Below, one piece after another: positions 1-11,387 of a stretch of 64,000 nucleotides of DNA; position 1 is the stretch's first letter, and every line of letters starts with the position of its first letter. The stretch covers positions 61,114,190 to 61,178,189 of the forward strand of contig CM031859.1 of NCBI GenBank assembly GCA_018697195.1, given 5' to 3'. The position numbers and the translations under genes are program-made. Source of the DNA: Certhia americana. Its lineage: Eukaryota; Chordata; Aves; Passeriformes; Certhiidae. The notes under the pieces are model-generated. The model searched no databases. It worked only from the letters and a program-made list of their open reading frames with translations, and had not been told where the DNA came from.

Positions 1-3000
1 CAGTGATGCCTCAGGTAACACCTCTTAGCTGTAATGTTACACTGCTGGAAAGAGATTCTGACAAAATTAACTGGTACCACTATTGAAAACTGCAGCTAGC
101 AACCAAATAGCTCTTGTATTCAGGAATGCCAACAAATATATTTGGACTAGAAAAGGTAAAATGAAGGGAAAAAAAGAGAAAGAACAATAAGGAGAGAAGT
201 AGCGAGGCAGAAAGAATCAAAACTATAACACAGGACACCAGGAAAAATATCCGTATTCAAACATTTGGAACCAAATAAGGTACAGTGAAGAAAACATTAT
301 TGAGAAAGCAAAGGAACTGAGGGTGTCTTCACTTTCTCCATCTATCTTGATTGCCTTTTTAGGATAAAGGAAAGAGCTGAGACAGTCTGGGGTTTATTAA
401 AATCCTCATTCAATTTTCCTTTGTTAATTAAGAAAATCAAGGAAGAGATACACAAGCTCTATTTGATTAGAAGTATTTATGCAACTTTATGTCCTAACAG
501 ATTGCATTTCAAAGTCATCCACAAAGTCATGAGTGCTTTAAAGTAGCTCTCTTCTGATCTTTTAGATTCAATTATTCAGACTTTTTTCTGGCAATGCTAA
601 CATCACATCACATGCAGAGTCTGTCTCATATTTGTCCAACACGGTTTATATGACAAGGCTTTAACCTGGGACATTTAAGCAGTTGTGCTTTGCTTTTATG
701 AAGCAGCCAGGCATTCAAATTGTCATCTTCATTAGCATCAATTCTCTTGTGTTCCTGGAACCCAAAATTTCTTTCAGCAGTGTCTGCACCTCCCAGTGCT
801 TTCTACAGATGAGCAAGTTCTCACTAGATAAACAGATTAATACTTTCAGGACTAGATCTTAAGCATTATCCTCCCTTCAGTCCCTTCTTCATATTTAAAT
901 GTAAGTAGATAACTCTTCCTTTGTATACTATGGTAACCAAAGTATCAAGTGGAGAGACGTGTATGTCCTATCAGTAAAGTGCATAAGCCTGCAGAAAAGC
1001 TAAAAGATCTACTTCATACAGCCTGAATTTTAAAAGCATGCCCAGCAGTTATGCCTGCTCCTATATCATCTTTGCAATCTCCTCCTGTGTCAGTGTTATT
1101 AATTTTCCCATTACTTTAATTTATCCACAATTAGTGACTAATTTTTAACATATTCTTCAGTGCAATCTATATATTGCTGCAAAATTTAGGGTGTCCAGCA
1201 GGTTATGCTTGGGTAGATACTTTTGTCCTCCTAAGCAGACATAGCAATATGCAATAAACTTCACTGACACACTCACAATAATTTATTTTCTATTCCTGTG
1301 CAATATATAGAATGCAATAAAAACAATAGGATCAAACCTTGACTTCAGTATAACAGAAGGTATAATTTATCTTACAGATATATTTGTTTTAACATTCAAA
1401 TTCCTCTGTTATAGCTGCAGCACATTTTTCTGTGCAAAGAACTTGTCTCAGATGTCTGTGGAATTAATATTGGGTAATTATTTTAGAACTGCAAAAGCCA
1501 CAGTGCCTTTTTCTTTTTTACTTTTACTCTATGGTACCAGCCATGGGTTCACTTGGGAATTATTAACCTTCTTCATTTAATGTATAAAATTAAAACAAGA
1601 AGTAACAAAACATTGGAATACTTTTTTGAGCCTGGCAACAAGCACTATGCTGAGCTTCTTTTATTATAAAACAGCATAACTCTTTGTTTACTTAAACTTG
1701 CTGACATTTGCGCCTCCGTCTTTTTAATGTTCCAGAGGTAACTCTCAGAGCTACAGAGTGTTTCAGCTTTTAGCAAGGCACCTGGGTTAAAGTCAATTAG
1801 TGAGGAGATATTCAGCAGCTCTTCAAATCAGACCTATGTATTAGAGCCATTCAAGAAATGTATGCTTTTATCTGAAAGCTGGATTGAAATATAAATATTT
1901 CATTTTGGGTCATTTTTTCATTCTGGTTTGTATAATTCTTTTTCCTTTTTGCTGAGAAGAAAACCTAGTCACTTGGGGTTCATGCAAAATATTTTGTTCA
2001 GTCTGAAACAGAATTTTTTATTTTGGCATATTTGACATAAAAGGCAAAAGATGCAATATTTTAGATAAGAAAAATGTAACCTAATTTTTCTTTATTTTCT
2101 AATAAGCTGGTGCTCAGGGGATTCATATAAAGGTATGAAATGCACAAGGTCAAGACCTTTCTTGATGTAGGGATCTGACCATTCATAGTACATCAAGCAG
2201 TCTTGAATATTTTGGTAGAGGTAGCTATCCCTCAGTCTTTTCTGTTAGAGCCATGATATTCTGCACAGCCTATTTAAATATTCATGGGACAAGAGGATAG
2301 CATAAAAATGACTTCATGGCCTGCTTTTTCAGGTGCTCTTCTGGGCAGGATAAATTAATTCAAATCCCTGCTTTGAGTCAGCCAAAAATAGAACTGTGAC
2401 TTTGAAGGGTTCCAGCACCTCATTTTTTGGGGAAGGGAGGCTTTGTGTAACTAGATTTTATGCCAAATACTTATAAGCTGCCTTCACATTTCAGAATGCT
2501 CTGTCACTCTTATTTTGGGACAATAAAAATTTGTCTCTGAGCTGTGTTTCTCACTGAGGGACTGATTTGTTCACATTGTAATATCCAGCTATACTGGATA
2601 TATTTAATAAAACACATACTGAAAAGGCATCAGGAAAAAAAAATGTTATTTCCACTTGCCAGATAGCATAAAAGTACTCGATAACACTAAAATGTTTATC
2701 AATCTGAACAATTAGTACTCCCCCCCTCTCATATGATATTTTAAACAGGTGTCAGGAAGAGTAAGTCCTCATTATCACCTCCAACACTGACTGCTTCAAA
2801 GGAAGAGATTATTCCAAAACTATCTGTTGAGAAGGTCTGAAGCAGTGTTTGAAAAACACAGTTTTAAGTAAACTCCCAAGATGCATATTTTTTGGCAGTT
2901 TGACTAATGTCAAATTATAATATATTATAATTCTGTGCAAGTCAAGGAAATTGCATTTGTGCATATGCTGCACCTAGCACAGGAGGAATATCTTGCTACA

Positions 3001-3484
3001 GTGGACTTCATTCTGTAATCTCTGGGACAAGGAAAATATGCAGTTGGAGATGATGGGGGAATAAAGGTAACTTTCAAATTAAAAGCATCAGAAGTAAGGA
3101 AAGACAACAATACCTGGAAGATATTCCACTCTAACAGACATTAGTTGTCTTCATCAGTAGGACTGTTACAGAGCTTTGCTGCCTCTTGAAGTCAAGATTT
3201 CCTGGTAACCTTTTTACCAGGAAAAAAAAGAATAATTACCTCTTTTGGAACAATGAACTCTATCTGAGCAGTTCTGAGGAAGACCAATGCCCCTGACAAC
3301 TAGCTTAGGGGCTTAGCTTAGACTTTTGTAATAGTGGCAGGGGACTGTTGCACAGGTCCATAGGTACCCTGTTTCCTTAGCCATCATCACCTGCCTTGTT
3401 AGAAGAGGACCCTCAGACTAGACTGCTCAGCTCTGCTGTGCCAGAGGACCTCATTGCTGCTCTTTCTGATTAGACACTAGAAAG
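1..3484. other. Anonymous non-coding spacer
   Basis: This AT-rich stretch has no open reading frame over 61 codons and no repeat that I can name. A 61-codon minus-strand frame at 2925-3110 has no recognisable domain and is taken as chance. Scattered AATTAA/TTAATTA motifs (for example 424-430 and 1097-1104) are expected at this base composition. I see nothing else to annotate. Confidence 0.6.
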
Positions 3485-3590
3485 CCTTCCCTTCCTTTCC
3501 CTTTCTTCTGTTTTTCCTTTTTACACTCTTTCCTTTCACTTCTTTTTCCCTCCATCTCTAGTTCTTTCCCCTGTTTTTATAACTCTCTCC
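3485..3590. repeat. Polypyrimidine (C/T-rich) tract
   Basis: About 105 bases are almost entirely C and T on the plus strand, made of irregular TTTCC, CTTCC and TTTTTCC words rather than a fixed unit. A second, looser C/T-rich patch lies at about 4430-4505. Such tracts are common simple sequence. No downstream exon is visible, so a splicing role is not supported. Confidence 0.7.
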
Positions 3591-5332
3591 ATTACCAATC
3601 CATGTGTGCCATCAGCTGTGAGCCCTGCTAATACAACCGTGTGCAGGTGAATCTGTCCCGACATCCTCTGTGCAATCCACCCTGTGGTTAGTATTGCAAA
3701 AGTGGCAGAGATGTAACACGATAGGTGAAAAATACAAAAGGAATTTTGAACAATAATGGAAAAAAATCTGGAGACACAATATCACACAGTGAAAGAATAA
3801 TAATGAACTTTCAGAAGAGAAGATTTGGAAACCAGAAACAAAGAAGCCAAAAGTCTGAAAATGTAGTTCAGATTTAAAATCAATATTAAAAGTCCTGATA
3901 TGGTGAAGACAATAGCAAAAGGTATTAAGTATTCATGCCCAACTGTTTTCCTTAATATTGCATTTGATTATTTTCTTTACCATCCATGTGAAGTTCTTCT
4001 TTTTGAGAAATTTATTAAATGAAGCTTGAAGAAAGGGTTTGGTGCTTATCTGTTTGATCATCTCTATAAAAAATGCATATAGTTGAGCTCCCTTTTTCCA
4101 CCTAAATTTCATTTCTTTTGTCATCCATCTGAATTGCTAGAAATAAAGATGAAATAAGCAAGTTTGTTGTCATATGTTTTATTTTCTATTTACAGGTTTC
4201 AGATTTGAGGCTAAGGCTCAAAGTCTGAAAGAAGGATAGCAGAGCTTTTCTATTTTCCTATTCATAAGCAGAAGAATTGGATATTTCTGAAGCACATGAA
4301 GCAAATAAAAGTCTCTTTTATTATTATTCATAACTAAAATTCTGGTCTATTTTTATTCTCACTGTAGCTTTTATATAGTGCTATGCATCTGAGTCAGCAC
4401 CTCAAAGCAAAACTCATTTCCAATTCATGACATCTCTTTTTCCTCCAATTACTTAGCTTCATTTCCTTCTCATTTCATTTTTTCCCTTTTGACTCTCACT
4501 CACTCAGATGAAATTGCTACACAGTGTAATCCTCCATTTGAGAGCGATATATCATATTCTTGAATAGGCTTTTGTTTAACTAGCCTTTCTTCTTTGGTTG
4601 TTTTGGGTTTGGGTTTTTTTTCACTGCAATAATTACATGGTCTTGACATATAGAGCTAAAATATAGGAAGGAGAAGACTGTATGGGAAGAATGCCCATTT
4701 GTGCATTTTATTATGGCTGTTGCGGTCATATCTTCGAAGTGTCATTTTTCACTCTTCCTTCCCATACTGTTGTGTTGATGGCCTGTCAGGTTTCTAAATT
4801 TATCTCCTTCACATTTTTTTGCACTCTTCATCTTCTCTCAAAGCTTGATTCTATTTATTCTAGCCCCTCTACTTCTTTCTCTTCATACTATATTTTTTTT
4901 TTTCTGTGCCACTGTATTATCAGCTGTGATTGTCAAAACTTGAGTTATTTTCAGCAATATTAGGGTGCAAGGCAATGTCAAATGTACAATGTTTTGTGCA
5001 CTTCCTCTTTAAATCTCAAGGTACCCAGTGTTTTTGAATAGTAAGAATTTCCAGAGAGGATCTTATAAAATATCTGACAGAAGTGCTAAGATATTAATTA
5101 AAAATTCACACCAATCTGTAAATATGTGTCTAATCATTGCCTTTGCAGTAGATTTTCTTGGCATACATCCTGCACATGCCTAGAAACATGCAGGCACTTT
5201 TAAGGGTTCCAGTGCAACAAGGTTTCCAGTATATCCCTAGGGACCTAGTTCTGTGAACCATCCACCTACAATACAGAGGAAGAAGATCCTCATCCAGATT
5301 TATAGGGTAGAAGATAATTTTTTAACTATTTT
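3591..5332. other. Anonymous non-coding spacer with a T/G tract
   Basis: No coding signal is seen. The 93-codon plus-strand frame at 4682-4963 is rich in Phe, Ser and Cys, translated from C/T-rich DNA, and matches nothing I recognise. A T/G-rich run at about 4594-4622 (TTTGGG-type words) is the reverse-strand version of the A/C-rich tracts found elsewhere in the window. Confidence 0.5.
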
Positions 5333-5387
5333 AAAAAAAAATAAAATTAAAAAAACAAAACCAAAAAACAAAGCCAAACAAACAAGC
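5333..5387 (+). repeat. A/C-rich, nearly G-free simple tract
   Basis: Runs of A are broken by single or paired C (AAAACAAAACC-type words), with a single G near the end. It resembles a degraded poly(A) or (CAAA)n tract. No retroelement body was recognised immediately upstream, so it cannot be assigned as a tail. Confidence 0.6.
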
Positions 5388-7597
5388 CATTGTTTTAATT
5401 ATACTATAGATATTAGAAAATATTATACTATATATATTATAGAGGAATTGGAGTCTCAAATGTGCAGGAAATTGCTAACTGAGCTTGTTCACGGTCCTTC
5501 ACCATACTGGATAACTTGACATTTCTGCAGCCTTCATGACCACAGATATCCAGTATATGAGGAAAAACTGAAATGTATTTTGTTTATTTTCAAAGCAAGG
5601 ACAGCAAAACAGAGTGGCCTGGATCTTACATATATTATTTTCCACAATAACTGTGGTTGTTTTTTTTTTAAAGACTCCTTTGGAAAAAGAGAAATGACAA
5701 GTATAGCAGTAAGTCTGCTATTAAAAATCATGTCCTCAATATCCACTAGAGTGGTTATTCAAAAATAGCTCACAGGAAAACATACCCCTGAGTACTGCCA
5801 AGGTCAGTGAGAGTTAAGATGATCTGAACAAATGTGGCTTTTGCAACTGAAGACTTTGCATTAACCACCAACTACTGAAATTTCCCTTGATTTGAGCAAG
5901 TCAGATCACTGCAAGTAACTTCTCTTAGCAGGTTGCTTCTCTCCGGATATTATTTGATATTATCTGAGTAACATGATGATGACTGCATCAAAGTGTAGCA
6001 TCTCTGGGTCAGAGTATTCAGTGAAATAAAAACAACATTCTCAATTTGCTTTGATGACATAACCAAGCGTCCAAAAGTACAATTATTACTGAAAAATGGA
6101 TATGCCAAATCTAGAGGGTCCAGCTGCTCAGAGGGGAATGCTTTCCAAATAGAGGTTGCCCAGAAGACTGACAAAGGCTCTCATTTGTAATTCCGCCAGG
6201 ATTTCTGCCAGATTTGGAAGACTCCTTTGTGGGTCTTTTGATTTGCAGACTAGAAACAAGAATTTCACCCCAAAGAATAACATACCCAATCATAAACCCA
6301 GAAGTAATAAAAAATTGAGTCATCAAACTGCAAGTAATCATGCAGTGGGGAGAAAGACATTCTAAGTGTAATTTTAATAATGGTACAGTGTATCACTCAC
6401 AGTGTCTCTTAGTTCCATCACACATTCTTGACCAAATATTTCCTTTTTTTTTTTTTAGTTGGGATGGAAATTACTTAATTGAAAGACATCTGAAACATTT
6501 TCAGTACATCTATGGAATTGATACATTGTCTCAGATCATAGATATATCTGTGCAGATTCTGCAGAGTTTAAAGGATTAACACTAAAAATACCTTTATATT
6601 GGTCAGCAGCTCCAAATACCTAGAGGGAGCACAGCTGAGTTAGGCAATGCTATTTTTATATAGCCACTTCACACAGGAGAACAGCAGTTCAAACATAAAG
6701 ATGATGAGGTCATAGCAATGCAAAGAGTGAACAATCAAAACCTCTCAGAATCCTTTGAGGAGGACTTTGTGTGGTTAAAAAGTAAACACATGTCCAGCAA
6801 CAAGCTAAAAATCTGTATCCAAAGGGACGGTGCTTACAGTATGAGCAAAGGGTGCCTGCCCACAGCCAGGTGAACTGACACTGTCCCAGCACTGCACTCT
6901 AGGTGCAGGACTCCCATGAATAGTTAACAGCAAAAATACACAGGGAACAAGGTGAGAACAACTCCTTACACAAGAGTTCAAGAAAGCAATTAAATCTGAA
7001 TTCCCAAAGAACAATTTTGGCAAGCTTACAATTAGTTCGAATGTGAATATCCTCCTTCCCCAGTGTGTTTACAGTTACAGGCACACAGCAGAGGCAATAA
7101 CTGTGGCCCCGATTCTGTAACAGTTTATCTATCATGACTGAGGTATTTATATCTTCCTTGCACACCTGTACACAGTGTTCTGTAAATGATTTTGCAAATA
7201 TCATATTCCATATGTTTTATTATACATGTGTTACTGTATTTAATACAGAAATCCATTACCCTGAGGGTAAAGTGGCTTCCGTCATCTGGATATGTTTATT
7301 TTTGAAAGCTTTTAGCACTTCCATGGCTGCATGACAAGTTTAGACTATTAGAGTACATCCTAAGTGTAAACTGAGATTTGAAATCAAAGTACAACTTCAT
7401 TTATTCAGTATTTTCTGCTCATTCATTTTTTTTCTTGAAAATGCCCACCAACTATTTAACAACACACAGTGCATTGTCGTGTCATATATGAACTTGTCTT
7501 GTGGTTATAATAAATAACATTTCTTAAGATCGCATGTAGTCTCTCAGTATTCTTCAACTGTGTGGTCAAAATGGGACTATAAACATTTCAGCAGTCC
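5388..7597. other. Non-coding spacer with overlapping short minus-strand ORFs
   Basis: Mostly anonymous AT-rich DNA. The one irregularity is a pair of overlapping minus-strand frames at 5950-6174 (74 codons) and 6111-6341 (76 codons). The second has a hydrophobic stretch and is preceded on the minus strand by a pyrimidine-rich run ending in CAG. I recognise neither product, and AT-rich DNA of this length yields such frames by chance. See the matching finding. Confidence 0.45.
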
Positions 7598-7647
7598 ATG
7601 TCTAACTGCTGTTATTATTTATATGTCTAAGTGCTGTTATTATTTAT
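7598..7647. repeat. 25-bp tandem duplication
   Basis: Two adjacent 25-base copies (7598-7622 and 7623-7647) differ at a single base, C versus G at the ninth position. The high identity points to a recent slippage or short tandem duplication in otherwise unique DNA. Confidence 0.9.
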
Positions 7648-8682
7648 ACCGTTTAGTGGGTCAGCTCACTGATTACTGCAGATGTATGTATGCTCATCTG
7701 TATGTTTACAAATGCATAAATATACATTAAAAAAGGCAGGAAAAGATATATGTTGGTATATACTAAAAAACCCTTCAGTCTGTAAAGGACCACCCATAAA
7801 ACTTACTGTAATTTAAGTGCCTGACTACAATTTGGATTTCTGTTTTTCCTTAGTACTGTATTCATGCATTTGTAATCTCTGTTGTTTACAAAGCCACAGA
7901 ACAAGTCACAACTCACTGACAATTCAGTGTCCTTCCTTTTACAGGGAACATGAAGAAGAGTTATGTGAGTTCATTTTGCCAGCAATAAAACAAAAGTGTT
8001 TCATCTCATTTCCCACTCAAAATATTGACCACCCTTATTGAGAGGTTTTGGTGAAAATCTCTTCTATTTTCAAAATTAAAGAGGCCTCTAAACTTATGAT
8101 CTGCAGAGTAGACAAGGAGGCCTGTTTTTAGAGTAGTACAACGACTGAAAAGTCCACATTTTCATGGAATGAATGTCTTTTCTCTATAGCAGCTGCATGG
8201 GTTGCGTGCGACTTTATTGCAGAAGGATTGTTGTTTTTCTTCCCAACTCATGTGGCTTTTTACATAGAGTGTATAATCACATAGTCTTAAAATTTGTATA
8301 AAAGCTAGAGTGCAAATAAGGATAACAGGACCTAAACCCAGTATTGAATAGCATTAAAAATTATTGTGACAACATCCATACTTCATAACTATCAAAATGA
8401 AAACTAGGACTCTTTGAATTGATGTAGAGCACAAAAGCAAATGATAGATTATTTTCATGCATAAAATGAAAATTATAGTTTAATTAATTAATTCCCTACA
8501 TACTTATGCTGGGTTACAGAAAACAGTTTGAAGTTCAAAATTGCCTTCTTTTAGTAAGTATAGTGGAGAAGAAAATGGCAGAATACATTTCAATTGGGTA
8601 CACTACAGTTAGAAGAAATGTGTGAATATAATTTTTATTAGTAGTAAAAACAGTGCAAATATATTAAAATGTGGTATGTGCA
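7648..8682. other. Anonymous non-coding spacer
   Basis: AT-rich, with no coding frame above 74 codons and no recognised repeat. TTAATTAATTAATT at 8480-8493 is simple AT sequence. Confidence 0.5.
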
Positions 8683-8704
8683 TTTTTTTTTTTTTTTTTT
8701 TTTT
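8683..8704. repeat. Poly(T) run of 22
   Basis: An uninterrupted run of 22 T on the plus strand. It could be the poly(A) end of a minus-strand retrotransposed sequence, but nothing recognisable is attached on the right. It is annotated only as a homopolymer. Confidence 0.9.
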
Positions 8705-9078
8705 GCCATACAAGAAGCTATTTACCATAAAATAGCACAATAAGCTTCAACTTCAATAAGTATTGTGCATTTAATTTTGATTGAACAACAAAAAATCTGG
8801 GGAAAAAAACTCAATATGGGAGCTTTTTCTGACACTTTACTAAGTTTCAAAAAACCTCTCAACTTTCAGAATAACATTTAATATTCAGAACTTCAATCTG
8901 TTTTCTGTGAACTTAAACAGCTTAAAAACAATTATTCAGTTTTCTGCAGTGGTTCACTTAACCTTCCCCAAATTCAGCTGATAATGAAATATTGCAATGA
9001 CAGAATTTAAAGGGAGTGTAGTTATGAACAATTTGGGAAACATGAGTGGAAAATCCCCAACAACTTCCATCACTATTG

Positions 9079-9157
9079 ATATCTATATACATCTATATAT
9101 CTATGTACCTATATACTTATATATCTATATAACTATATGCCTATATATCTATGTATC
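9079..9157. repeat. Imperfect TATCTA/TATATC microsatellite
   Basis: About 80 bases of degenerate hexamer-like TATCTA, TATATC and TATGCC words. The plus-strand frame crossing it at 8997-9218 translates to repeated Ile-Tyr and is a low-complexity artefact. Confidence 0.85.
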
Positions 9158-10909
9158 TTTGCTTTCAGGGTTCTTGAATTTCCAACAGCAATATTTGTTG
9201 ACAGTACCATTCATTTAAAGAGATCATTTTAGATAACTATGCAATAGGGAAATTAAACTATGATTACAACTGGAATACGATACTGGAAACTTCATTCTAC
9301 ACATTAGAAGGAGATGATGATTTTATATCAACTTATAACTTTCTAAAAGTGAAAGTCCGTTTCCTTGGAAAATTCTAACTTCTCATCTGCCCATCATATG
9401 CTTAATTATCTTACCTTTTCTACTGAAGTTTTAATTCTTAGCAGCATTTTCTGACTGAGATATGGGAAGATCTTCCACGATCGTCAGGCTGCAGCTGTAA
9501 CTTTGATATGAGCTGCAGACCACTTTTCTCCAGGAATACCAAAGGAAGGAGAGAAGGCAAGGGTGGGAGGCCCTGTATATCCACTTGTCCAATGCACAGA
9601 GGGAAGGAGAAACACAGCTCTGTGGAGGTTACTTTGCTTTTGTTGTAGATAGAAAGCAAATGCAGCTTTACTGCAATGTGCAAAAAAAATCACAAGGCAA
9701 GCAGCCATGTGGAGCATGGAACAATATAAGCTATGTACACTTTTTTCTCTGCTTTGATGTTTGAAATAGGAAGGTGCTCTAGAGAAGGAGTGAAGGTGTG
9801 AGACTGAGGCAGATTATCCTAAATTTCAGCAGCCATTGAAACCAAGAGTTGGGTGTAGGCTACTTGAACTTTTCAGTCTGTGGATATTTGAATAAATACT
9901 GTGAGAAGTTAAAGCTTAGAAAACTTCCTGAAGTTAAAGAAGCATGTTGCCTTTTATTAAAGGAATATGATACAAGCTCTTGCTATGCTAGCACCAATGT
10001 TCAGTTCAATTTTCTTCATCAGAAAAATACCAAGAGATCACTAAGTCTTTGCTAAGGATTGAGGAAGGGAAAATCCATTAACAATACAGTCTTGTAAAAC
10101 ATGAAGAGATCTCTCAAGACAGTGATAAAGATGACACGGACATTATTTATAACTAAAAACATCCTCCATAGACAAGAGAAGTATTGAAACCATTGAGTCT
10201 GGAGCATTTGTAGGATACCCTAGAACTGTGTGAAAGTCATGCTTTTTTGTCTTAAATAGAAGACAAGGTATTAGGAAACTGCGAATACTCTCCATATGTA
10301 TCAAAGGCCACTGCTTCTAAAAGATCATCTCATACAAACCTTAAATTCTTCTGAAGCCTTTTCTCTAGACCATAACCTAAGCTAATAACAGAGTAAATAT
10401 TCCTACTACTCTGTCTTGTGCTTCTATCATTAGCTTGGCACATTAGGTGTCCCAGGGCTACTCTAAGAAATAATTGTTCTATCACTTTGTAACACAGCAG
10501 ACAAAACAGGGGTATCCATAGCCTAGGAACAGTCAGTGCTGAATATTTGCTTGACTTATTACACATATATCAAGATACTCAAACATTTGGTTTTCTGTTA
10601 GCCTGTGCAAAGTGCAATTCTACATGGAGAAAGAAAACGTCCTTTGCTTCCATTTGAACATCCATTAAGATTGCTGTCCACTTCAGGTCTCATAGGTGAA
10701 ATTACTGCTCAGGAAACTGAATGATCAGAAAAGAAAAAAGTGATTTTTTTAAAGCATTTATTATATTGTACCTGCTTCTGAGTTGAGAAAAGGAAAACAA
10801 TAGGTTCTTTTGGTACTTAGAAAGAATTAATATTCAGCTCTCACCTGATCTGGCACTGAATTTGTCTTGGATTACTTGGAAAATTTTCTTCTTCATAATC
10901 TTTTTGTTA
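9158..10909. other. Anonymous non-coding spacer
   Basis: The frames here (77 and 81 codons on the minus strand at 9438-9717, 68 codons at 9849-10055, 78 codons at 10330-10566) have no recognisable domain. The first two overlap in different frames, as expected of non-coding DNA. No named repeat was found. Confidence 0.5.
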
Positions 10910-11160
10910 TGGGCCTGTAAAGCAATGCTAATGATCCGGACAAACCCTGAAGCATCTCTAGGGCTTTATGGAAAAATTAATTGAGGATTCACTGCCCTTG
11001 GAATTTACTGCAAGTGGAAGTTAATAGCTCAGGCAAATTCTCTCCCATATGCTAATAAACTACCGTGGCACTGTGTTGCTTCTGTCTTGGCTTCTCCTCA
11101 GTTATTATTCCTGTATCATCTCAATTAGCTTCTACAGGTTCTTACTAATGTAATTCTCAC
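10910..11160. promoter_or_regulatory. Candidate conserved non-coding block
   Basis: This stretch reads as more complex than its flanks. It keeps isolated CpGs (near 10938 and 11065) and holds two identical copies of the POU-octamer-like word ATGCTAAT (10925-10932 and 11049-11056), plus AATTAATTGA- and CTCAATTAGC-type homeodomain-like words. No transposon or simple repeat is visible. That pattern fits vertebrate conserved non-coding elements, but conservation cannot be tested from one sequence, so this is inference only. Confidence 0.25.
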
Positions 11161-11345
11161 CTAATCCTCTTTCTCTTTTTCCCTTTCCTGTGTCAGCAGC
11201 ATTTCAATACATAATCTTTTACTGTGTACACTTGTTTATTCCATGTATTTCAGCATATTTTCTAATGGCCACTTCCCATTCTATTCTACTCAAACACTAA
11301 ATCCTTAATTTACTAGAGACACTTCCTAGAAATGCTACAACTGGC

Positions 11346-11387
11346 TTGCTCGCTCTTGCTTGCTCTGTCTCTCTCTCTCCCCCCATC
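11346..11387. repeat. GCTTGCT / CT-rich simple repeat
   Basis: Imperfect GCTTGCTC words pass into (CT)n and then a C run. Short simple sequence with no attached element. Confidence 0.8.

Noticed and set aside
8997..9218. ORF with repeated Ile-Tyr
   Set aside because: Translation of the TATCTA microsatellite.
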